Source: Actinomycetota bacterium (GTDB lineage: Bacteria; Actinomycetota; Acidimicrobiia; Acidimicrobiales; Microtrichaceae). Taken from it: a stretch of DNA of 7,152 bases. The notes under the pieces were generated by a model. That model had not been told where the DNA came from. It saw only the letters and a list, made by a program, of their open reading frames with translations, and made no database searches. The translations under genes and the position numbers were made by a program. The DNA lies in assembly GCA_005777415.1 (NCBI GenBank), contig SXMI01000165.1, positions 1 through 7,152 of the forward strand, written 5' to 3'. Below are positions 4,069-7,152 of this stretch, piece by piece. How positions within the stretch are numbered: the first letter of the stretch is position 1; each line of letters begins with the position of its first letter.

Positions 4069-6108
4069 TTGAGCGGACCCACACCGGCGGACCCCGCCGG
4101 ACCGGCCCCCTCGCCACCGCCGGCCCCCGAGGAGGTGGTGGCGCTCGCCGACCACCCGCTCCCCATCGCCGCCTACGGGCCGGACGGCGCCGTCATCTGG
4201 TCCAACGAGGCGTTCCGGGAACGATTCGACCGGGCCGCTTCGACCGCCGAGCTCCGGGACCTCGACCGGCGGCGGATGCGGGCGCTGCTCGCCAACATCG
4301 CCGACACCGTCACCCTGGTCGACGAGGAGGGCGTGGTCCTCTACACGAGCGGGTTCCACTCCGACGTGCTCGGCTACGACTCCGACAGCTGGCGCGGCCG
4401 CTCGATCGCCGAGCTCACCCACCCCGCCGACCTGGACGACCTGCTCCTGCTCCGCCAGCGCGTGCTCGACGCACCCCAACAGGAGGTCCGGGCCGAGGTC
4501 CGGGTCCGGGACGCCGGCGACACCTACCAGGTGGTCGAACTGACCGCGGTCAACCTGCTGCACGAACCCACCGTCCGGGGCATCGTCATCACCACCCGCA
4601 ACGTGACCACGCGCAAGGAGCTCGAGCAGCAGCTGGCGCAGCGCCGGGACGAGGCGCTCGAGGAGTCGCGCATGCGCGCCGAGTTCGTGGCCCGGGTGAG
4701 CCACGAGCTCCGCAACCAGGTGCATGCGTTGCACGGGCTGACCGAGCTGCTGGGCCGCTCCGACGTGCCCGCTCCGGCCCGCGAGTTGGCGGTGTCCGCC
4801 CAGCGCCAGGCCGAGCAGTTCGAGTTCCTCGTCAACGACCTGCTCGAGTACTCGCGCCTCGAGGCGCTGGACCGGTCCGCAGAGGTCCGGCCGTGCATCG
4901 TCCGTCAGGTCGCCGCCGACATCTGCTCCAGCGCACGTCGGCTCACCCGGACCGGGGTGGCGGTGACCCTCGACGTCGCCGACGACGTCCCGATCGCCGT
5001 GGCCACCGACGAGTCGCGGCTCCGACAGGTGCTGTTGAACTTGGTCGGCAACGCCGCCAAGTTCACGCACCAGGGTTCGATCTCGGTCGCCGTCACCCGG
5101 TGCGGGACGGACGAGCTCGTGCTCGCCGTGACCGACACCGGCGTCGGCATCGACCCCGGGGACCTGGACCGGATCTTCGTCCCGTTCGAGCACGCCGCCA
5201 CGGCCGGCGCCCAACGGGGCGCCGGGCTCGGACTCTCGATCTCCCAGCGCGCCGTCGAACTGCTCGGCGGCCGGATCGACGTCACCTCGGAACCGGGTCG
5301 CGGCAGCACCTTCATCGTCACGTTGCCGTGCCGCGAGGTCGACGCCGACGACCTGATGGGCGACGCACGTGACACGACCGCCCCGACACTCGACCTCTCG
5401 GTGCTCGTCGTCGAGGACAATCCGGTCAACCAGCAGCTCGTCGCCGAACAGCTCCAACGGCTCGGCGCCCGACCGGTCGTCGTGGCGAGCGGCGAGGAGG
5501 CGTTGGAGTTCCTCGGATCGGTGGCGTCGTCACCTCCCGACTGCGTGCTCATGGACTGGCAGCTCCCCGAGATGGACGGCCTCGAGACGACACGACGCAT
5601 CCGCGCCACCGCCTCGCTCGCTGACCTCCCGGTGCTCGGGATGACGGCGAGTGCCCTGCCGGACGACCGGGCCGCCTGCCTGGCGGCCGGCATGGACGAC
5701 CTGCTGGTCAAACCGGTCGGCCTCGGCGACCTGGCCGCGGCGCTGCAGCCCTACTCGGCGGTGGACCGGGGCGCCACCGACCTGGGTGCGGTCGACCAGC
5801 TCGTCGACGACCTGGGTTCGCTCGCTCCCGTCCGATCGATCGTCCGCTCCTATCTGGACGAGCTCGAACGTCGACACGCCGCCGTGACCGACGGACTCAC
5901 CGGCGGCGACGAGACCGCGGTCAGACGAGCCGCCCACACGCTGCGCTCGACGAGCAGGACGCTCGGCGCCCGACTCGTCGACGAACTCAGCACCCAGCTC
6001 GAGCTCGGTGAGTTCCCGCCGACGGAGGACCTCGTCGACCGGTTCGCGGCCGCCGTCGAGGACACCTGCCGGGCGCTCGAACGGTGGCTTCGGGAACACC
6101 CGGCCTGA
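4069..6108 (+). CDS. Hybrid sensor histidine kinase: PAS, HisKA, HATPase, receiver, HPt
   Basis: A 679-residue cytoplasmic phosphorelay kinase with no membrane helix. Domains in order: a Pro/Ala-rich start (1-24); a partial PAS-like piece (25-65, PLPIAAYGPDGAVIWSNEAF); a full PAS domain (70-190, ANIADTVTLVDEEGVVLYTS to ITTRNVTTRKELE); HisKA (about 200-268) with H212 in RVSHELRNQVHALHGL; HATPase (about 312-421) with N328, DTGVGI (D356) and GAGLGLSIS; a receiver (444-560) with E449-D450, D496 in MDWQLPEMDG, T526 and K548; and an HPt domain (575-675) with H623 in AAHTLRSTSRTLGA. This is the His-Asp-His layout of BarA/TorS-type kinases. The H-box has Asn-Gln where Thr-Pro is usual. The HPt could pass phosphate to the OmpR-type regulator just upstream, since no second regulator is in view. 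The PAS ligand is unknown. The start is TTG 4069, five bases after the regulator's stop, with no clear ribosome site; GTG 4135 and 4138 are less likely because GGAGG abuts them. Confidence 0.93.
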   Translation: MSGPTPADPAGPAPSPPPAPEEVVALADHPLPIAAYGPDGAVIWSNEAFRERFDRAASTAELRDLDRRRMRALLANIADTVTLVDEEGVVLYTSGFHSDVLGYDSDSWRGRSIAELTHPADLDDLLLLRQRVLDAPQQEVRAEVRVRDAGDTYQVVELTAVNLLHEPTVRGIVITTRNVTTRKELEQQLAQRRDEALEESRMRAEFVARVSHELRNQVHALHGLTELLGRSDVPAPARELAVSAQRQAEQFEFLVNDLLEYSRLEALDRSAEVRPCIVRQVAADICSSARRLTRTGVAVTLDVADDVPIAVATDESRLRQVLLNLVGNAAKFTHQGSISVAVTRCGTDELVLAVTDTGVGIDPGDLDRIFVPFEHAATAGAQRGAGLGLSISQRAVELLGGRIDVTSEPGRGSTFIVTLPCREVDADDLMGDARDTTAPTLDLSVLVVEDNPVNQQLVAEQLQRLGARPVVVASGEEALEFLGSVASSPPDCVLMDWQLPEMDGLETTRRIRATASLADLPVLGMTASALPDDRAACLAAGMDDLLVKPVGLGDLAAALQPYSAVDRGATDLGAVDQLVDDLGSLAPVRSIVRSYLDELERRHAAVTDGLTGGDETAVRRAAHTLRSTSRTLGARLVDELSTQLELGEFPPTEDLVDRFAAAVEDTCRALERWLREHPA

Positions 6109-6122
6109 TCTGCCGTCGGACC

Positions 6123-7037
6123 TCAGGTCGGCACGAAGCGGACCTCGAACATGGTGGGCCAGCGCTTCCCGGTGACCAGGAATCGGTCCGTGCCGGGGAT
6201 CGAAGCCACCCCGTTGACCACCTCGGGTGGGGCCAGCCCCTCGGGAACGGGCATCGCCACCACCCGGGTCGCCAGCGCGCTCGTGTCCACCACGGCGTCG
6301 ACCGTTGCGCAACGAAGGTCGATCCGGACGATCTCATCGGTCCGCCACCGGTTCGCCCACAGGTGGCGGCCGTCCCATTCCAGTTCGTTCAGCTGGTCGG
6401 TGGCTCCGTCGGCACGGCGGACGGTCAGCCGCTCGAGCGGCTCGAACGTGTCGGGGTCGCGGACGACCAGGGTGTCGGAGCCGTCGCTCTGGACCAGACG
6501 GCGGTCGTCGAGCGTCGTGAGGCCCCATCCCTCACCCGGGTAGCGGAACTCCCCTGCCACCTCCAAGGTGTCGGGGTCACGGACGAAGGCCAGTCCCTCG
6601 GTCCAGGTGAGCTGGACCAACCGTCCGTCGGCGGTGGCCGTGAGCCCCTCGGCGAAGGCGTCACCGGGGACCGGCGCCTGCCGCAGGACGCTCCCGGTCG
6701 CCGGGTCGAGCTCACGCAGCGACGAGGCACCCCGCAGTCCGGTGCTCTCGAACAGACGCCCGCCGAGGAACACGAGCCCCTGGGTGAACGCCGTCCGGTC
6801 GTGGGGGCGCTCGGCGACCACCTCGGCCTCGAGCCGGGCCGGCGGCGCCACCTCGCAGTCGTCGGGGATCGGCACCTCGGGCACCGATGCGGCCTGGGGC
6901 GACGATGTGGCCGCGTCCGGGGTCACCGACCCGTTCCCGCCGCCGCCGCATCCGGCGAGGAGCACGCCGGTCAGGGCCGCAACGACCGCGCCCCGTCCGG
7001 TTCGGGGTCGTCCGGTTCGCCGGCGTGCGGTGCTCAC
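6123..7037 (-). CDS. Lipoprotein glutaminyl-peptide cyclotransferase (Glu_cyclase_2 family)
   Basis: A 304-residue exported lipoprotein. Residues 1-30 are a lipoprotein signal: twin-basic start (TARRRTGRPRTGR), hydrophobic core, and lipobox LLAGC with C30 as the lipidation site, followed by a Gly/Ser-rich linker to about 50. The rest matches the plant/bacterial-type glutamine cyclotransferases, a beta-propeller family that converts N-terminal Gln to pyroglutamate: RPHDRTAFTQGLVF, RLFESTGLRGASSLRELD, GEGWGLTTLDDRRLVQSDGS, DPDTFEPLERL, LNELEWDGRHLWANRW, EVVNGVASIPG and LVTGKRWPTMFEV. The substrate is unknown; the enzyme would act outside the cytoplasmic membrane. The GTG start at 7037-7035 overlaps the stop of the upstream methyltransferase (GTGA), indicating coupled expression. 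It is convergent with the kinase operon, with only 14 bases between the stops and no clear shared terminator; tgccg/cggca at 6111-6133 is a weak pairing. Confidence 0.93.
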   Translation of the reverse strand: MSTARRRTGRPRTGRGAVVAALTGVLLAGCGGGGNGSVTPDAATSSPQAASVPEVPIPDDCEVAPPARLEAEVVAERPHDRTAFTQGLVFLGGRLFESTGLRGASSLRELDPATGSVLRQAPVPGDAFAEGLTATADGRLVQLTWTEGLAFVRDPDTLEVAGEFRYPGEGWGLTTLDDRRLVQSDGSDTLVVRDPDTFEPLERLTVRRADGATDQLNELEWDGRHLWANRWRTDEIVRIDLRCATVDAVVDTSALATRVVAMPVPEGLAPPEVVNGVASIPGTDRFLVTGKRWPTMFEVRFVPT

Positions 7038-7152
7038 GCCGACTCGCGGCGTCGTTCCGGCTCCACCAGTTCGAGCGTCGTCACCGCCTCCAGGTGGTGG
7101 GTCTGCGGGAACAGGTCCACCAGCTCCACGCCGACGGCCCGGTAGCCCAGCC
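7034..7152 (-). CDS. TrmA/RlmD-like RNA (uracil-C5-)-methyltransferase, C-terminal end only
   Basis: The last 38 residues of a minus-strand gene that enters from the right edge: LGYRAVGVELVDLFPQTHHL, then EAVTTLELVEPERRRESA and a TGA at 7036-7034. The pattern GY-x(n)-VDLFPQTHHLEAV is the usual end of the SAM-dependent RNA uracil-C5 methyltransferases (TrmA, RlmC, RlmD), in which D-[ML]-F-P-x-T-x-H-x-E is strongly conserved. The SAM site and catalytic Cys lie outside the window, so the exact RNA target cannot be given. The stop overlaps the GTG start of the cyclotransferase gene. Confidence 0.8.
   Translation of the reverse strand, partial: LGYRAVGVELVDLFPQTHHLEAVTTLELVEPERRRESA

Noticed and set aside
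6109..6133. Bidirectional terminator between the convergent hybrid kinase and cyclotransferase genes
   Set aside because: Only tgccg/cggca with a three-pair inner helix can form, across a bulge and overlapping a coding end; this is too weak to call.
6084..7145. A 353-codon plus-strand frame opposite the cyclotransferase gene
   Set aside because: The minus strand encodes a clear lipoprotein signal and many Glu_cyclase_2 motifs; the plus frame is Gly/Arg-rich with no recognisable domain and runs through the end of the hybrid kinase gene.

Overview
The window is GC-rich bacterial DNA. Its dense gene packing, many GTG starts, overlapping gene ends and a cell-wall protein with an LALTG sorting motif point to an actinobacterium, perhaps from the Acidimicrobiia. 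The lineage is inferred from style only; no rRNA or other marker gene is present.

Layout. (1) 1-324, minus: the start of a membrane protein, probably a PAP2-type phosphatase, cut by the window edge. (2) 325-464: an intergenic stretch with two strong hairpins. (3) 465-956, minus: a small secreted protein with a Thr/Glu/Pro repeat stalk and an LALTG C-terminal sorting signal. (4) 1055-1690, plus: ThrH, the bifunctional phosphoserine phosphatase/homoserine phosphotransferase, divergent from (3). (5) 1758-6108, plus: the core of the window, a tightly packed signalling operon of a possible leaderless leader peptide, a stand-alone H-NOX haem nitric-oxide sensor, a soluble histidine kinase, an OmpR-type response regulator, and a large PAS / histidine kinase / receiver / HPt hybrid kinase. 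(6) 6123-7037, minus: a lipoprotein glutaminyl-peptide cyclotransferase, convergent with the operon. (7) 7034-7152, minus: the C-terminal end of a TrmA/RlmD-like RNA uracil methyltransferase, overlapping the cyclotransferase start by four bases.

How the operon may work. H-NOX proteins bind NO on a histidine-ligated haem and control a partner encoded beside them, often a histidine kinase. Here the H-NOX stop overlaps the kinase start, and the kinase has no membrane segment and begins with a charged coiled coil, which fits a cytoplasmic H-NOX/kinase complex. The response regulator would turn the signal into transcription. The hybrid kinase adds a second PAS-sensing input and its own His-Asp-His relay, so NO and a second cue may converge on one regulator. 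Both kinases have altered H-boxes (HQVRTP and HELRNQ), so the direction of phosphate flow cannot be assumed. The four-gene arrangement is the most interesting feature of the window; whether it has been described before cannot be decided from sequence alone.
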